Counted from the stretch's first letter, positions 1 to 9,314 are shown. The stretch is DNA of 64,000 bases from Bacteroides gallinarum DSM 18171 = JCM 13658 (GCF_000374365.1 NZ_KB894132.1:39393-103392); one strand, 5' to 3'. The notes: a model not told the origin generated them from the sequence alone. A program made the numbers and translations.

Positions 1-2
1 TA

Positions 3-467
3 GCTGACAGCATTCAAGCGTCACTGACTCAGCGGGCAGAAATTGAAGCTCTCAATATTGCCGATAGACAGATTGATATTGCCTGGCTTGCAGAAGGCAG
101 CAAAGTGAATAACAAGCTATCAGACTTTGAAAAGAATATCAACCGCATCATCAGTTCTGGAGGTACGGTAAATGATAAAACGCGATGGAACGAATACTAC
201 AATATGTTCAGGACAGTCATTAAAGAAACCCAGGACGCTTATATGCCAAACGCCCAAAGGAAAAGACAATACCTTGCGATATATGCTGATATAGAGCATC
301 AGAATGAAATTCTCATAGCGTATCTGATCCAGTTAAGCAACAGGAACAAGACAGCTTCCTTGTTGGCCGCCCGCTTGAACAGACGAACTGATGTTGCTTC
401 TCATGCAACCGAAGCATTTAGCCGTTGGCGAGAAGCCGGGCAACTAAATTCAGAAGGGCACAATTAA
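3..467 (+). CDS. Conjugal transfer protein, 5'-truncated by window edge (position of TraI)
   Basis: The reading frame is open from base 3, so the gene enters from upstream; the GTG at 105 is only an internal codon and the true start lies outside. About 154 residues are visible. The protein is hydrophilic and helical, rich in Arg, Gln and Asn, with no membrane segment or catalytic motif in the visible part. It sits 33 nt before a TraJ-like gene, the slot of traI in Bacteroidales conjugation operons. I could not match the visible part to the DUF4141-type TraI family, so the assignment rests on position alone. A VirB5-like or other periplasmic component is possible if the missing N-terminus carries a signal peptide. 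Confidence 0.6.
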   Translation, partial: ADSIQASLTQRAEIEALNIADRQIDIAWLAEGSKVNNKLSDFEKNINRIISSGGTVNDKTRWNEYYNMFRTVIKETQDAYMPNAQRKRQYLAIYADIEHQNEILIAYLIQLSNRNKTASLLAARLNRRTDVASHATEAFSRWREAGQLNSEGHN

Positions 468-500
468 CAGAGAATTATAACATAAAAGGAAACTAAAATC

Positions 501-1631
501 ATGGCAGATTCAAATATACTCTCAGATTTCGGTATCAATATTCTTGAAGAAGAGATTGATGACGTGATTTTCCAGACGAACGAGTTCCTTACAGATGCCA
601 CATTCACAGGTTCACAAGGACCGTTCTGGTGGATTCTCCAAATGTGCATGGCTCTCGCTGCTCTGTTCTCTATTGTAGTGGCAAGAAATATAGCTTATAA
701 GATGATGGTGAAGCACGAGCCTCTGGACGTGATGAAACTGTTCCGGCCATTGGCAATATCCGTTATTCTGTGTTGGTGGTATCCACCTGCAGATACGGGA
801 ATAACCAACAGTGGAAGTAGCTGGTGTTTCCTTGACTTTCTTTCTTACATTCCTAACTGTATCGGTTCATATACTCATGACCTTTATCAGGCAGAATCCT
901 TACAGATAGAAGATAAGTTTGAGGAAGTCCAGGAACTCATTTATGTCAGGGACACTCTCTATACATCCTTGCAAGCTCAGGCTGACGTAGCACATTCAGG
1001 AACGTCCGATCCAAATCTTATTGAGTCCACGATGGAACAGACCGGTGTTGAAGAAGTGACTAACATGGAAAAGGACGCATCCAGACTATGGTTCACCTCA
1101 CTCACAGCAGGTGCAGTGGTCGGACTAGATAAAATCATTATGCTCATCGCTCTGATAGTTTATCGCATCGGTTGGTGGGCAACCATCTACTGCCAGCAAA
1201 TCCTGTTGGGAATGCTGACCATCTTCGGACCGATACAGTGGGCATTCAGTCTTCTGCCCAAATGGGAAGGCGCCTGGGCAAAGTGGCTCATACGTTATCT
1301 GACCGTACACTTCTACGGAGCTATGCTGTACTTCGTTGGATTTTATGTTCTACTCCTATTTGATATTGTCCTGTGCATACAGGTGGAGAATCTGACTGCC
1401 ATTACCGAAAGTGAACAGACTATGGCGGCCTATCTGCAGAACTCGTTCTTCTCAGCCGGTTATCTCATGGCCGCAAGTATTGTGGCACTGAAATGTCTCA
1501 ACCTTGTACCTGATTTGGCCGCATGGATGATACCGGAAGGTGATACAGCATTCTCAACTCGAAACTTTGGTGAAGGAGTCGCACAGCAAGCCAAAGTATC
1601 AACCCAAGGCATGATTAGCAAAGTAATGTAA
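501..1631 (+). CDS. traJ: Conjugative transposon protein TraJ
   Basis: A 376-residue polytopic inner-membrane protein matching Bacteroidales TraJ, the VirB6-like channel component of the conjugative type IV secretion system. Visible hydrophobic segments include residues near 45-65 (LQMCMALAALFSIVV), 75-95 (LAISVILCWWY), 205-235 (IIMLIALIVYRIGWWATIY), 240-260, a segment around 270-295 (YFVGFYVLLLFDIVLCI) and one near 320-335. The acidic N-terminus and the polar segment at about 130-190 are probably soluble. The ATG at 501 is preceded by AAAGGA. It lies directly upstream of traK, in the usual Bacteroidales order. Confidence 0.85.
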   Translation: MADSNILSDFGINILEEEIDDVIFQTNEFLTDATFTGSQGPFWWILQMCMALAALFSIVVARNIAYKMMVKHEPLDVMKLFRPLAISVILCWWYPPADTGITNSGSSWCFLDFLSYIPNCIGSYTHDLYQAESLQIEDKFEEVQELIYVRDTLYTSLQAQADVAHSGTSDPNLIESTMEQTGVEEVTNMEKDASRLWFTSLTAGAVVGLDKIIMLIALIVYRIGWWATIYCQQILLGMLTIFGPIQWAFSLLPKWEGAWAKWLIRYLTVHFYGAMLYFVGFYVLLLFDIVLCIQVENLTAITESEQTMAAYLQNSFFSAGYLMAASIVALKCLNLVPDLAAWMIPEGDTAFSTRNFGEGVAQQAKVSTQGMISKVM

Positions 1632-1654
1632 GCAATAAATCAATATGGAATATT

Positions 1655-2269
1655 ATGGTAATTAAGAATCTTGAAAACAAAATCAAACTGGTGCTGATTA
1701 TATGTTCCCTTTTCCTTGCAGGCTGCATCATCATCTGCATATCCAGCATTTGGACAGCCAGGACAATGGTCTCGGATGCCCATAAGAAAGTCTATGTTTT
1801 GGACGGCAATGTGCCTATCCTTGTTCATCGGAGCACAATGGACGAAACGCTTGACGTAGAAGCTAAGTCTCACATCGAGATGTTCCACCATCTGTTTTTC
1901 ACCCTGGCTCCAGACGACAAATATATCAAGTACACAATGGACAAAGCCATGTATTTAGTGGACGAAACGGGTCTTGCCCAGTATAATACATTGAAGGAAA
2001 AAGGATTCTACTCGAATATTATGGGTACGAGTGCTGTGTTCAGCATATTCTGCGACAGTATAAAATTCGATAAGGAAAAGATGGAGTTCATGTATTATGG
2101 CAAACAGCGTATTGAACGACGGACAAGCATTCTTACCAGAGAACTGGTCACTGCAGGTCAACTGAAACGTGTACCAAGAACTGACAATAACCCTCACGGA
2201 TTGCTTATCACAAACTGGAGGACACTTATGAATAAGGATATTGAACAAAAGAACAAAATGAACTACTAA
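1655..2269 (+). CDS. traK: Conjugative transposon protein TraK
   Basis: A 204-residue protein with a short cytoplasmic N-terminus (MVIKNLENKIK), one membrane helix (about residues 12-32) and a periplasmic domain. It carries hallmarks of the Bacteroidales TraK family: HIEMFHHLFFTLAPDDKYI, MYLVDETGLAQYN and a C-terminal NNPHGLLITNW block. TraK is VirB8-like and is thought to nucleate the inner-membrane part of the mating channel. The gene starts 23 nt after traJ and ends 1 nt before the next ATG, consistent with a single operon. Length agrees with the family (about 200 residues). Confidence 0.9.
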   Translation: MVIKNLENKIKLVLIICSLFLAGCIIICISSIWTARTMVSDAHKKVYVLDGNVPILVHRSTMDETLDVEAKSHIEMFHHLFFTLAPDDKYIKYTMDKAMYLVDETGLAQYNTLKEKGFYSNIMGTSAVFSIFCDSIKFDKEKMEFMYYGKQRIERRTSILTRELVTAGQLKRVPRTDNNPHGLLITNWRTLMNKDIEQKNKMNY

Positions 2270-2270
2270 T

Positions 2271-2690
2271 ATGGGATGGAAAAAATTATTTGTCGGAGAG
2301 AAGATGCCAGATAAGAATGATCCGAAATATAAGCAAAGATACGAAAGTGAAGTCAATGCCGGTCGCAAGTTCGCACGTATGATGAAACTTGATGTGCTTG
2401 CCGGAATGGTTCAGAACTTTGCCAACAACCACAGGAAACTGTTTCTTGTCATTGTTTTCGGACTTATCATACTCTGTCTATGTCTGAATATCTACAGAAT
2501 GGCATTTGTGTTTAACAGGCAGCAATCCGTCCAAAGTGCCACAGAAAGGCAGGAGTTGATATGGCGTAAACATTATAACAAGGGCAATGAAACATCCAAC
2601 CGTGTTCACGAAGTACCTTCTACCGCCTATGACGAATCTAATAATAACAACGTAAACATAAAGAACGATGGACGCACTGAAGAAAATTAA
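2271..2690 (+). CDS. traL: Small single-pass membrane protein in TraL position
   Basis: A 139-residue basic protein with one strong membrane helix (FLVIVFGLIILCLCLNIY, about residues 61-78) and a polar, Asn-rich C-terminal tail. It sits between traK and traM, exactly where traL lies in Bacteroidales conjugation operons, and shares the one-helix architecture of TraL. Its basic, cytoplasmic N-terminal half is somewhat longer than usual for TraL. It overlaps traM by 23 nt, suggesting translational coupling. The symbol is given by position and topology; sequence similarity is weak to the eye. Confidence 0.65.
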   Translation: MGWKKLFVGEKMPDKNDPKYKQRYESEVNAGRKFARMMKLDVLAGMVQNFANNHRKLFLVIVFGLIILCLCLNIYRMAFVFNRQQSVQSATERQELIWRKHYNKGNETSNRVHEVPSTAYDESNNNNVNIKNDGRTEEN

Positions 2691-3861
2691 CTGGAAGCAG
2701 CCAAAGTATATGATTCCAATAATCATCTACTTTCCCCTGTTGTTTGTCGGTTACTTTGTCATAGATCTGTTTCATACGGAGAAGGCAGAGACTCCTAACG
2801 GACTCACTACGACTGATTATCTGAACCCAGAATTGCCTGATGCCAACATGAAAGGCGATGGAATTGGCAATAAGTATGACAATATGCTTAAATCATATGG
2901 GAAAATAGATGACTATACTGCTTTAGGAAACATTGACCGTAATGAAGAAGACAACAAAGAAGAGTATGATTCAAAATATTCAGAAGAAGAGCTTAAACAA
3001 TTGGAATCTCAGAAACAGGAAGCCGAGAAACTCGCTGAGATGCAAAGACAACTACAGGAGAGCGCACAGAAAGGTCAGGAAGTCGCACAAGGCGACGGTA
3101 CTTCTGAAGAAGACCGCTTAGCCCTCAGTAAACAACGTGAGCAAGAAGCCATGGAGGAGCTGAACCGGGCTATTGCCCAAGCCAGATTACAAGGTCTGCA
3201 AGCTACAAATTTGCCGACTGATACGGATACACTTACAAAGAGGAATGAAAAGAATCTGGAAGTGTCTGATGAAAAAGAAAATAACGATGAACCCCTGGAA
3301 GTGGTCAAGAAAGTCAGAGTAACGTCCGACTATTTCAATACTATCTGTGAGAATGAAAAAGAGCAGAAGTTAATTAAAGCCATCATAGATGAAAACATCA
3401 AGGCAGTTGACGGCTCAAGAGTCCGTCTCCGATTAATAGATGATGTGGAAATCAATGAAGTTGTTGTTCCCAAAGGATCATACCTTTATGCAACTATGAG
3501 CGGTTTTGGCTCACAGCGTGTTAAAGGCAATGTTACAAGCATCATGGTAGATGGTGAGATTATCAAAGTAAACCTTGCCCTCTATGATACAGACGGATTA
3601 GAAGGACTGTATGTTCCAAGCAGCCAGTTCCGTGAAACGACAAAAGACGTGGGTAGCGGTGCGCTAAGCAATACATCTACACTCACCAATACAACCACAT
3701 CTGGAAACAGTCTGGCATCATGGGGAGCGCAAGCTATTTCCAATGCAGTCCAGAAAAGCAGTAATGCCGTCAGCAAGGCAATCAAAAAAAATAAAGCCAA
3801 GCTCAAATATGGCACTTTTGTTTACCTAATTAATTCTCATTCAAACAACAAAGAAAAATAA
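2668..3861 (+). CDS. traM: Conjugative transposon protein TraM (VirB10-like)
   Basis: A 397-residue protein with an N-terminal membrane helix (YMIPIIIYFPLLFVGYFVID, about residues 14-33), a long charged, Gln/Glu-rich periplasmic spacer (about 90-190), and a conserved C-terminal domain (about 225-340) with the TraM pattern of a beta-rich core (RVRLRLIDDVEI, VPKGSYLYATMSGFGSQRVKG, LYDTDGLEGLYVP). The architecture matches VirB10-like proteins that span from the inner membrane to the outer-membrane pore. The tail is Ser/Thr/Asn-rich then Lys-rich. It overlaps the preceding gene and is followed by traN after 18 nt. Confidence 0.88.
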   Translation: MDALKKINWKQPKYMIPIIIYFPLLFVGYFVIDLFHTEKAETPNGLTTTDYLNPELPDANMKGDGIGNKYDNMLKSYGKIDDYTALGNIDRNEEDNKEEYDSKYSEEELKQLESQKQEAEKLAEMQRQLQESAQKGQEVAQGDGTSEEDRLALSKQREQEAMEELNRAIAQARLQGLQATNLPTDTDTLTKRNEKNLEVSDEKENNDEPLEVVKKVRVTSDYFNTICENEKEQKLIKAIIDENIKAVDGSRVRLRLIDDVEINEVVVPKGSYLYATMSGFGSQRVKGNVTSIMVDGEIIKVNLALYDTDGLEGLYVPSSQFRETTKDVGSGALSNTSTLTNTTTSGNSLASWGAQAISNAVQKSSNAVSKAIKKNKAKLKYGTFVYLINSHSNNKEK

Positions 3862-3879
3862 TTTAAGCACGTAGATATT

Positions 3880-4737
3880 ATGAAACTGAAGACTTTTAAA
3901 AGAATCGGCGCATTGGCGGTATGTGTTTTGGCACCCCTCCCCTCTATGGCTCAGCAGACGTATCAGGAAATCGAACAGCTCACCGTTAATGAGAATGTGA
4001 CAACTGTTATCACAGCCACAGAACCAGTACGCTTTGTCGACATCTCTACTGATGCCGTTGTTGGAGACCAGCCCATCAACAATACCATCCGTCTCAAACC
4101 TAAAGAAGGAGCTGACATACATGCCGATGGAGATATTCTTGCCATTGTGACGATTGTAACAGAACGCTATCGTACACAATATGCGCTCATCTATACCACA
4201 CGTATGCAGGAGGCAGTGTCTGACAAACAAATCCAGCCGGAAGAGAAAATTCCATACCACAACCCGGCAGTCTCAATGAGTACAGAAGAGATGACCAGAT
4301 ATGCCAGAACGATATGGAACTCCCCTGCGAGAATACGTAATGTGAGTACCAGACAGCATCGTATGACTATGCGGTTGAATAACATCTACTCAGTTGGTGA
4401 ATATTTCTTTTTGGATTTCAGCATAGAGAACCGCACCAACATACGGTTTGACATCGATGAGTTGCGCATCAAGCTAAACGACAAGAAAATATCCAAGGCA
4501 ACCAACGCACAGATGATAGAGCTGACTCCGGTCTTGGCACTCGAAAAGGCCCAAAGTTTCAAGCATGGATACAGAAATGTCATAGTTCTGAAGAAGATGA
4601 CCTTCCCCAATGACAAAGTCCTGACTATTGAACTTTCTGAGAAACAAATCAGTGGCCGAACCATCAGCCTTGACATCGATTATGAAGATGTGCTGTATGC
4701 GGACTCTTTCAACTCATGTCTAATGATGGAGGAATAA
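3880..4737 (+). CDS. traN: Conjugative transposon protein TraN (VirB9-like)
   Basis: A 285-residue exported protein with a signal peptide (residues 1-24, ending near SMAQQ), an N-terminal domain of the Bacteroidales TraN type (YQEIEQLTVNENVTTVITA, PVRFVDIS, NNTIRLKP) and a C-terminal beta-rich domain (about 165-270). TraN is the VirB9-like periplasmic/outer-membrane ring component and is expected to contact TraM. It begins 18 nt after traM and ends 3 nt before traO. Length agrees with the family. Confidence 0.88.
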   Translation: MKLKTFKRIGALAVCVLAPLPSMAQQTYQEIEQLTVNENVTTVITATEPVRFVDISTDAVVGDQPINNTIRLKPKEGADIHADGDILAIVTIVTERYRTQYALIYTTRMQEAVSDKQIQPEEKIPYHNPAVSMSTEEMTRYARTIWNSPARIRNVSTRQHRMTMRLNNIYSVGEYFFLDFSIENRTNIRFDIDELRIKLNDKKISKATNAQMIELTPVLALEKAQSFKHGYRNVIVLKKMTFPNDKVLTIELSEKQISGRTISLDIDYEDVLYADSFNSCLMMEE

Positions 4738-4740
4738 GCC

Positions 4741-5256
4741 ATGAAGAAAATCATCTTATCATTGATAATGGTACTCAGTTGTACCATTTCTTCATTTGCA
4801 CAAAGTCACAGTGACCGTTTATCCTTGGGAGTTGGTGCACTTTATGAACGTGAGCTGGATGCTACCATCGCATGGGAACATGAAACACGTCACCATAACG
4901 CTTGGGAGTATTTCATCAACGGCTATATTAAATGGGACGAATGTGCTTCATGTGGTCATATCTGTCCTGATTCATTTTGGAACAACTATCGGACATGGGG
5001 AATTGGAGTCGCATACAAACCTTGTTTAGTCAGAGGACGTAACCATTACGGGAATCTGCGCATAGGAGCTTCTGGAGGCAGTGACACAGATAAATTCATT
5101 GCCGGTATTCATGCCGGTTACGAGCATAATTTATCACTCCGTCATGGCTGGGGACTGTATATTCAGGCCAAATGCGACCTTATCGTCCCTGACCGTAAGG
5201 ATTTGTTCCGAACTGGTATAGTAATAGGATTTAAAATACCCACATCAAAAAGATAA
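4741..5256 (+). CDS. traO: Conjugal transfer protein TraO
   Basis: A 171-residue protein with a signal peptide (MKKIILSLIMVLSCTISSFA, residues 1-20) followed by alternating polar and aromatic strands (RLSLGVGALYERE, WGIGVAYKPCLV, LRIGASGG, GWGLYIQAKCDL, TGIVIGFKIP) ending in a hydrophobic strand, typical of a small outer-membrane beta-barrel. This pattern and the position after traN match Bacteroidales TraO. Two closely spaced cysteines (CASCGHIC, near residue 63) are probably disulfide-bonded. It lies 3 nt after traN and 5 nt before a lipoprotein gene. Confidence 0.82.
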   Translation: MKKIILSLIMVLSCTISSFAQSHSDRLSLGVGALYERELDATIAWEHETRHHNAWEYFINGYIKWDECASCGHICPDSFWNNYRTWGIGVAYKPCLVRGRNHYGNLRIGASGGSDTDKFIAGIHAGYEHNLSLRHGWGLYIQAKCDLIVPDRKDLFRTGIVIGFKIPTSKR

Positions 5257-5261
5257 AGAAG

Positions 5262-5909
5262 ATGAAGATATTTCACACCATTTGTGCCGCTTTCATGGCG
5301 GCAACCATAGCATCATGTGATGCACATCAGGACTCTCCGGATACCTCAATGAAGATTGGAGACATCCTGTGTACCGATGGAAAGGTCGTCAGATATGAGG
5401 AAATGAAAGCACAGGAAAAGACACCCATAGCCGTGGTTTTCTATGTCAATCAAAAAGAGGATATTGAAGGTACTGGATATGCAGTCTATCTGAAAGATAT
5501 AGAGCCTTGCGCCTACTCTGATAGTATTGGAATAAAGCATGATACTTCCGCAGACCTGGCAGCCTTCGATGGGAACAGCAATACCCATGCCATGTATTCT
5601 ACCTATACTTCGCCTGCAGCCGAAGCTGTTTTTGACATGTGGCAATATGGACAGAGCGCCTACATCCCTTCCGTTGCTCAGCTATACCTGTTGTATGAAG
5701 TAAGAAATAAGATTAATGAATATATCCGTAAATGTGGTGGAGATGAGATACAGGACAATCCTGATGAATGCTGGTACTGGACATCAACAGAAGTAAAGGA
5801 GCAGGAAACCGATAAAGCATGGTTGTTCTCACTTGCCTCTGGAGCCATTCAGGAAACGCCGAAAACACAAGCACATAAAATCAGACCAATCATCACATTA
5901 TACAATTGA
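5262..5909 (+). CDS. Lipoprotein with DUF1566/fimbrillin-like C-terminal fold
   Basis: A 215-residue protein with a lipoprotein signal: hydrophobic leader, then a lipobox-like AASC-type site (ATIASCD, Cys19). The C-terminal half has the pattern of DUF1566 or Lcl-type domains: an aromatic tract WYWTSTEV, an AWLFSLASG strand and a closing KIRPII, a fold found on surface adhesins and lipoproteins. It lies between traO and the coupling ATPase, a slot where many Bacteroidales elements carry traP, traQ or short hypotheticals. A surface or outer-membrane role in mating-pair contact is an inference. Confidence 0.6.
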   Translation: MKIFHTICAAFMAATIASCDAHQDSPDTSMKIGDILCTDGKVVRYEEMKAQEKTPIAVVFYVNQKEDIEGTGYAVYLKDIEPCAYSDSIGIKHDTSADLAAFDGNSNTHAMYSTYTSPAAEAVFDMWQYGQSAYIPSVAQLYLLYEVRNKINEYIRKCGGDEIQDNPDECWYWTSTEVKEQETDKAWLFSLASGAIQETPKTQAHKIRPIITLYN

Positions 5910-5925
5910 TTAAAGAACCGCTTGA

Positions 5926-8112
5926 ATGGAAGAAACTAAAGAACTACAGACCACGTATAAAATATTCCGCTACTTGATTTATCTGTCACTGATAGTGGAA
6001 TTTTTCGAATATGCCATTAATCCTGAACTACTGGATTATTGGGGTGGCATTCTGTGCGATATTCATGACCGTATAAAACGGTGGTATATTTATCAGGACG
6101 GCAACCTTATATGGAGTAAAATAGCCACCTTTATACTTATCTGCATTACTTGTATAGGAACACGTAATAAGAAGCATCTGGAATTTGATGCTCGTCATCA
6201 GGTTTTTTACCCGTTATTTGGTGGACTCGTTATAATAATATTGTCTATTTGGCTTTACGGCCAGAGTATTGGTATGAAATTCTATTCGATCAGTTTGAAC
6301 TACTGGTTGTATATGGTTGCGTCAATCATCGGCACTATATGTATACATGTAGCCCTTGACAATATATCCAAGTTCTTAAAGGAAGGGCTTCTTAAAGACC
6401 GTTTTAATTTCGAGAATGAGTCTTTTGAACAATGCCAGGAGTTGCAGGAAAACAAATACAGTGTCAATATACCCATGCGCTATTATTACAAGGGAAAATT
6501 CCGTAAAGGATGGGTGAACATCGTCAATCCCTTCCGTGGTACGTGGGTTGTCGGTACGCCGGGGTCAGGTAAGACGTTCTCAATTATCGAGCCATTCATA
6601 CGGCAGCATAGTGCAAAAGGTTTTGCCATGGTTGTGTACGATTATAAGTTTCCGACACTCGCTCAGAAATTATACTATCATTATAAGATAAACCAAAAAG
6701 CTGGGAAAGTTCCCAAGGACTGTAAGTTCAATATTATCAACTTTGTGGATGTAGAGTATTCCAGACGTGTCAATCCTATCCAACAGAAGTATATCGGAAA
6801 CCTTGCTGCTGCCAGCGAAACTGCCGAGACACTGTTGGAATCACTGCAGAAAGGAAAGAAAGAAGGCGGTGGCGGTAGCGACCAGTTCTTCCAGACTTCT
6901 GCCGTAAACTTCCTCGCTGCCTGCATCTATTTCTTTGTCAATTATAAGAAAGTACCTTACGACAAGGACGGCCATGCCCTCATAGCAGAGATGACCACAG
7001 AGCCGAAGACGCACCGACCCAAACCTACAGGCCGAGTATTTGACCAGACAGGCAAGGAAGTGGAACCTGAATATTGGTTAGGGAAATACAGCGACATGCC
7101 TCATATCCTATCCTTCCTGAACCAAGACTATCAGACCATCTTTGAGGTATTGGAGACTGACCCTGAAGTAGCTCCCCTATTGGGACCGTTCCAGACAGCC
7201 ATGAAGAACAAGGCGATGGAACAGTTGGAAGGTATGATAGGTACGCTGCGTGTCTATACATCCCGCCTGGCCACCAAGGAATCCTATTGGATATTTCATA
7301 AGGATGGAGATGACTTTGACTTGAAGGTGTCTGATCCGAAGAATCCGAGCTATCTGCTTATAGCGAATGACCCTGAAATGGAAAGCATCATCGGTGCCTT
7401 GAATGCCCTGATTCTGAACCGTCTTGTAACCCGTGTGAATACCGGTCAAGGTAAGAATATTCCTGTGAGCATCATCGTGGATGAGTTGCCTACACTCTAT
7501 TTTCACAAGATTGACCGACTGATTGGTACCGCCCGAAGTAACAAAGTGAGTGTTACACTGGGCTTTCAGGAATTACCGCAGCTCGAATCCGATTATGGGA
7601 AAGTAGGTATGCAGAAAGTTATCACAACAGTTGGTAACGTAGTCAGTGGCTCAGCAAGAGCAAAAGAGACTTTGGAGTGGCTTTCCAACGACATTTTCGG
7701 TAAGATAGTCCAACTCAAAAAAGGTGTGACTATTGACCGTGACAAGACTTCCATCAATCTCAATGAGAATATGGACAGCCTTGTTCCGGCAAGTAAAATT
7801 TCGGATATGCCAACAGGATGGATCTGCGGCCAGTCTGCCCGTGATTTTATCAAGACCAAGACAGGACGGGGCGACAGCATGAATATCCAGGAGTCTACCG
7901 AGTTCCAAACTTCCAAGTTCTATTGCAAGACTGATTTCGACATGAAGAAGATTGCCGAAGAGGAAGCAGACTACAAGAATTATCAGATACCGAAGTTCTA
8001 CACCTTCCCTTCAAAGGATGCCAAGGAACGTATTCTGTACCAGAACTTCGTAAGTGTCAATCTTGATGTCAAGAACATGATTGACGAGATAACCAAATTT
8101 AAAGTAAAATGA
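5926..8112 (+). CDS. Type IV coupling protein (TraG/VirD4 family)
   Basis: A 728-residue coupling ATPase. Four N-terminal membrane helices (about residues 14-31, 65-80, 98-115, 125-145) are followed by a cytoplasmic ATPase domain with Walker A VGTPGSGKTFSIIEP (about 210-224) and Walker B IIVDELPTL (about 517-525). Coupling proteins bring the relaxase-DNA complex to the type IV channel. It follows the lipoprotein gene by 16 nt and overlaps the lysozyme gene by 4 nt (ATGA), indicating translational coupling. No relaxase gene is in the window, so the partner must be encoded elsewhere in the element. In this group the gene is often named mobC or traG. Confidence 0.88.
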   Translation: MEETKELQTTYKIFRYLIYLSLIVEFFEYAINPELLDYWGGILCDIHDRIKRWYIYQDGNLIWSKIATFILICITCIGTRNKKHLEFDARHQVFYPLFGGLVIIILSIWLYGQSIGMKFYSISLNYWLYMVASIIGTICIHVALDNISKFLKEGLLKDRFNFENESFEQCQELQENKYSVNIPMRYYYKGKFRKGWVNIVNPFRGTWVVGTPGSGKTFSIIEPFIRQHSAKGFAMVVYDYKFPTLAQKLYYHYKINQKAGKVPKDCKFNIINFVDVEYSRRVNPIQQKYIGNLAAASETAETLLESLQKGKKEGGGGSDQFFQTSAVNFLAACIYFFVNYKKVPYDKDGHALIAEMTTEPKTHRPKPTGRVFDQTGKEVEPEYWLGKYSDMPHILSFLNQDYQTIFEVLETDPEVAPLLGPFQTAMKNKAMEQLEGMIGTLRVYTSRLATKESYWIFHKDGDDFDLKVSDPKNPSYLLIANDPEMESIIGALNALILNRLVTRVNTGQGKNIPVSIIVDELPTLYFHKIDRLIGTARSNKVSVTLGFQELPQLESDYGKVGMQKVITTVGNVVSGSARAKETLEWLSNDIFGKIVQLKKGVTIDRDKTSINLNENMDSLVPASKISDMPTGWICGQSARDFIKTKTGRGDSMNIQESTEFQTSKFYCKTDFDMKKIAEEEADYKNYQIPKFYTFPSKDAKERILYQNFVSVNLDVKNMIDEITKFKVK

Positions 8113-8639
8113 ATTTCAGGATAATAGCAACTTTTGTCATATTCTTATTTAGTATGAGAGTTAACGCCCAGACGGTAATGCCGTCTGAGCCACTCTCTAA
8201 AGCCCTAACTATTTTTGAGCTTCCACCTTTTGAAAGAGCAGTCTGTTGTATCAGGTACTATGAGGGACTACATCGAAAAAAAGATTATCCTTACGTTGGA
8301 TATGGCCATAAACTGCGACCCGGAGAAAGGTATTCATCCGAGATGACTGCCTCTGAAGCAGAAGCCCTTCTCCGTAAAGACCTTAAGGAGCTATGTTCCT
8401 TGTTTCGTCCCTATGGTAAAGATTCACTTTTGCTCGCAGCGTTAGCTTATAATATTGGAGCTTTCAAGCTTTTAGGATTAGACGGTAAATACCCAAAGAG
8501 TATAATCCTGAAAAAACTCGATTCAGGAGACAGAAATATAAAAAATGACTATGTGAAGTATTGCCACTGGCGTGGCAAGAAGATTGCTTCCATCGAGCGA
8601 CGACGATATGCTGAATTTTTGTTGTTATTCGATTCATGA
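8109..8639 (+). CDS. Exported lysozyme-like muramidase
   Basis: A 176-residue protein with a signal peptide (residues 1-20, ending near NAQ) and a GH24/T4-lysozyme-like domain: a YYEGLH segment with a candidate catalytic Glu, then YPYVGYGHKL with the conserved GYGH, then LLAALAYNIGA. Its likely job is local opening of peptidoglycan for assembly of the transfer channel, as for lysozymes in other Bacteroidales tra operons. It is the last gene of the operon, coupled to the coupling-protein gene by an ATGA overlap and followed by a hairpin terminator. Confidence 0.82.
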   Translation: MNFRIIATFVIFLFSMRVNAQTVMPSEPLSKALTIFELPPFERAVCCIRYYEGLHRKKDYPYVGYGHKLRPGERYSSEMTASEAEALLRKDLKELCSLFRPYGKDSLLLAALAYNIGAFKLLGLDGKYPKSIILKKLDSGDRNIKNDYVKYCHWRGKKIASIERRRYAEFLLLFDS

Positions 8640-8650
8640 ATATGTAATTC

Positions 8651-8682
8651 CACTGGTAAAATGCATCTGTATCTTACCAGTG
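8651..8682. terminator. Hairpin between convergent genes
   Basis: A perfect 9-bp inverted repeat, CACTGGTAA (8651-8659) and TTACCAGTG (8674-8682), with a 14-nt loop and an AT-rich flank, lies 12 nt after the lysozyme stop and before the end of the leftward gene at 8716. This is a likely bidirectional terminator for the two convergent units. No long T-run follows, so efficiency is uncertain. Confidence 0.6.
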
Positions 8683-8715
8683 AAATTTATATTTAACAAT
8701 AAGACAATTTTAGGG

Positions 8716-9216
8716 CTATTTGGCATTGCTATATTCATGTATAACAGCCTTCTGAGCCTCATTCAATGCATCCCACTGTGTTCCTCCAGGAGTTAATACC
8801 ATACCTATTATCGCCTTTCTGGTCTCTTTCGGCAAAGACTTCCATTGTTCTTTTTCCTTATCAGAAAATGCTCCAGGTACAAACATATTCAGAACATCCA
8901 ACGCTGTAAGTTCGTTATTTGTTGCTTCTGACAAAGACTTCTTCACCTCTCTTTTGGTTGCACAGGTATCAACGGATAAAGCAAAACCGGTAGTGTCATT
9001 TGAAACTGAGACTCCACAAAATCCAAACATTTTAGCAAGCAAGTCTTTGGGGATAGTGAAATTACCATTTGCCCTTTTGTTTGCCCTGCTTTTGGATAGA
9101 GAATTGTGAACCATCGTCTGTGTTTTAGGTAAAGCCATTCGAACTTGTGACTGAGCACAAATTCGAGGGATGGCCACAAACATTGCCAATACTGATATGA
9201 TTAAATACCTACTCAT
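8716..9216 (-). CDS. Secreted hypothetical protein
   Basis: A 166-residue protein with a clear signal peptide (MSRYLIISVLAMFVAIPRICA, cleavage near AQS at about residue 22). The mature part is polar, with a Lys/Arg-rich segment (about 40-55), two cysteines (about 68 and 88) and a helical C-terminus (VLNMFVPGAFSDKEKEQW onward). I recognise no family. It is a single leftward gene facing the tra operon, with a candidate -7 box upstream. A periplasmic accessory or immunity role is possible but unsupported. Confidence 0.6.
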   Translation of the reverse strand: MSRYLIISVLAMFVAIPRICAQSQVRMALPKTQTMVHNSLSKSRANKRANGNFTIPKDLLAKMFGFCGVSVSNDTTGFALSVDTCATKREVKKSLSEATNNELTALDVLNMFVPGAFSDKEKEQWKSLPKETRKAIIGMVLTPGGTQWDALNEAQKAVIHEYSNAK

Positions 9217-9238
9217 ATAAATTCCTTAATTTAATCTA

Positions 9239-9246
9239 CAAATTTA
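9239..9246 (-). promoter_or_regulatory. Candidate Bacteroidetes -7 box (TAAATTTG)
   Basis: On the minus strand, TAAATTTG fits the Bacteroidetes sigma-70-type -7 consensus TAnnTTTG and ends 23 nt before the ATG at 9216. No convincing -33 TTTG was seen at the usual spacing, so this is only a candidate. Confidence 0.3.
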
Positions 9247-9314
9247 CAAAGAATTAGCTTAAATAAATTACATAAGTCAATATAAATGCAGCTTCCTCTC
9301 TAAGCTAAATTCCA

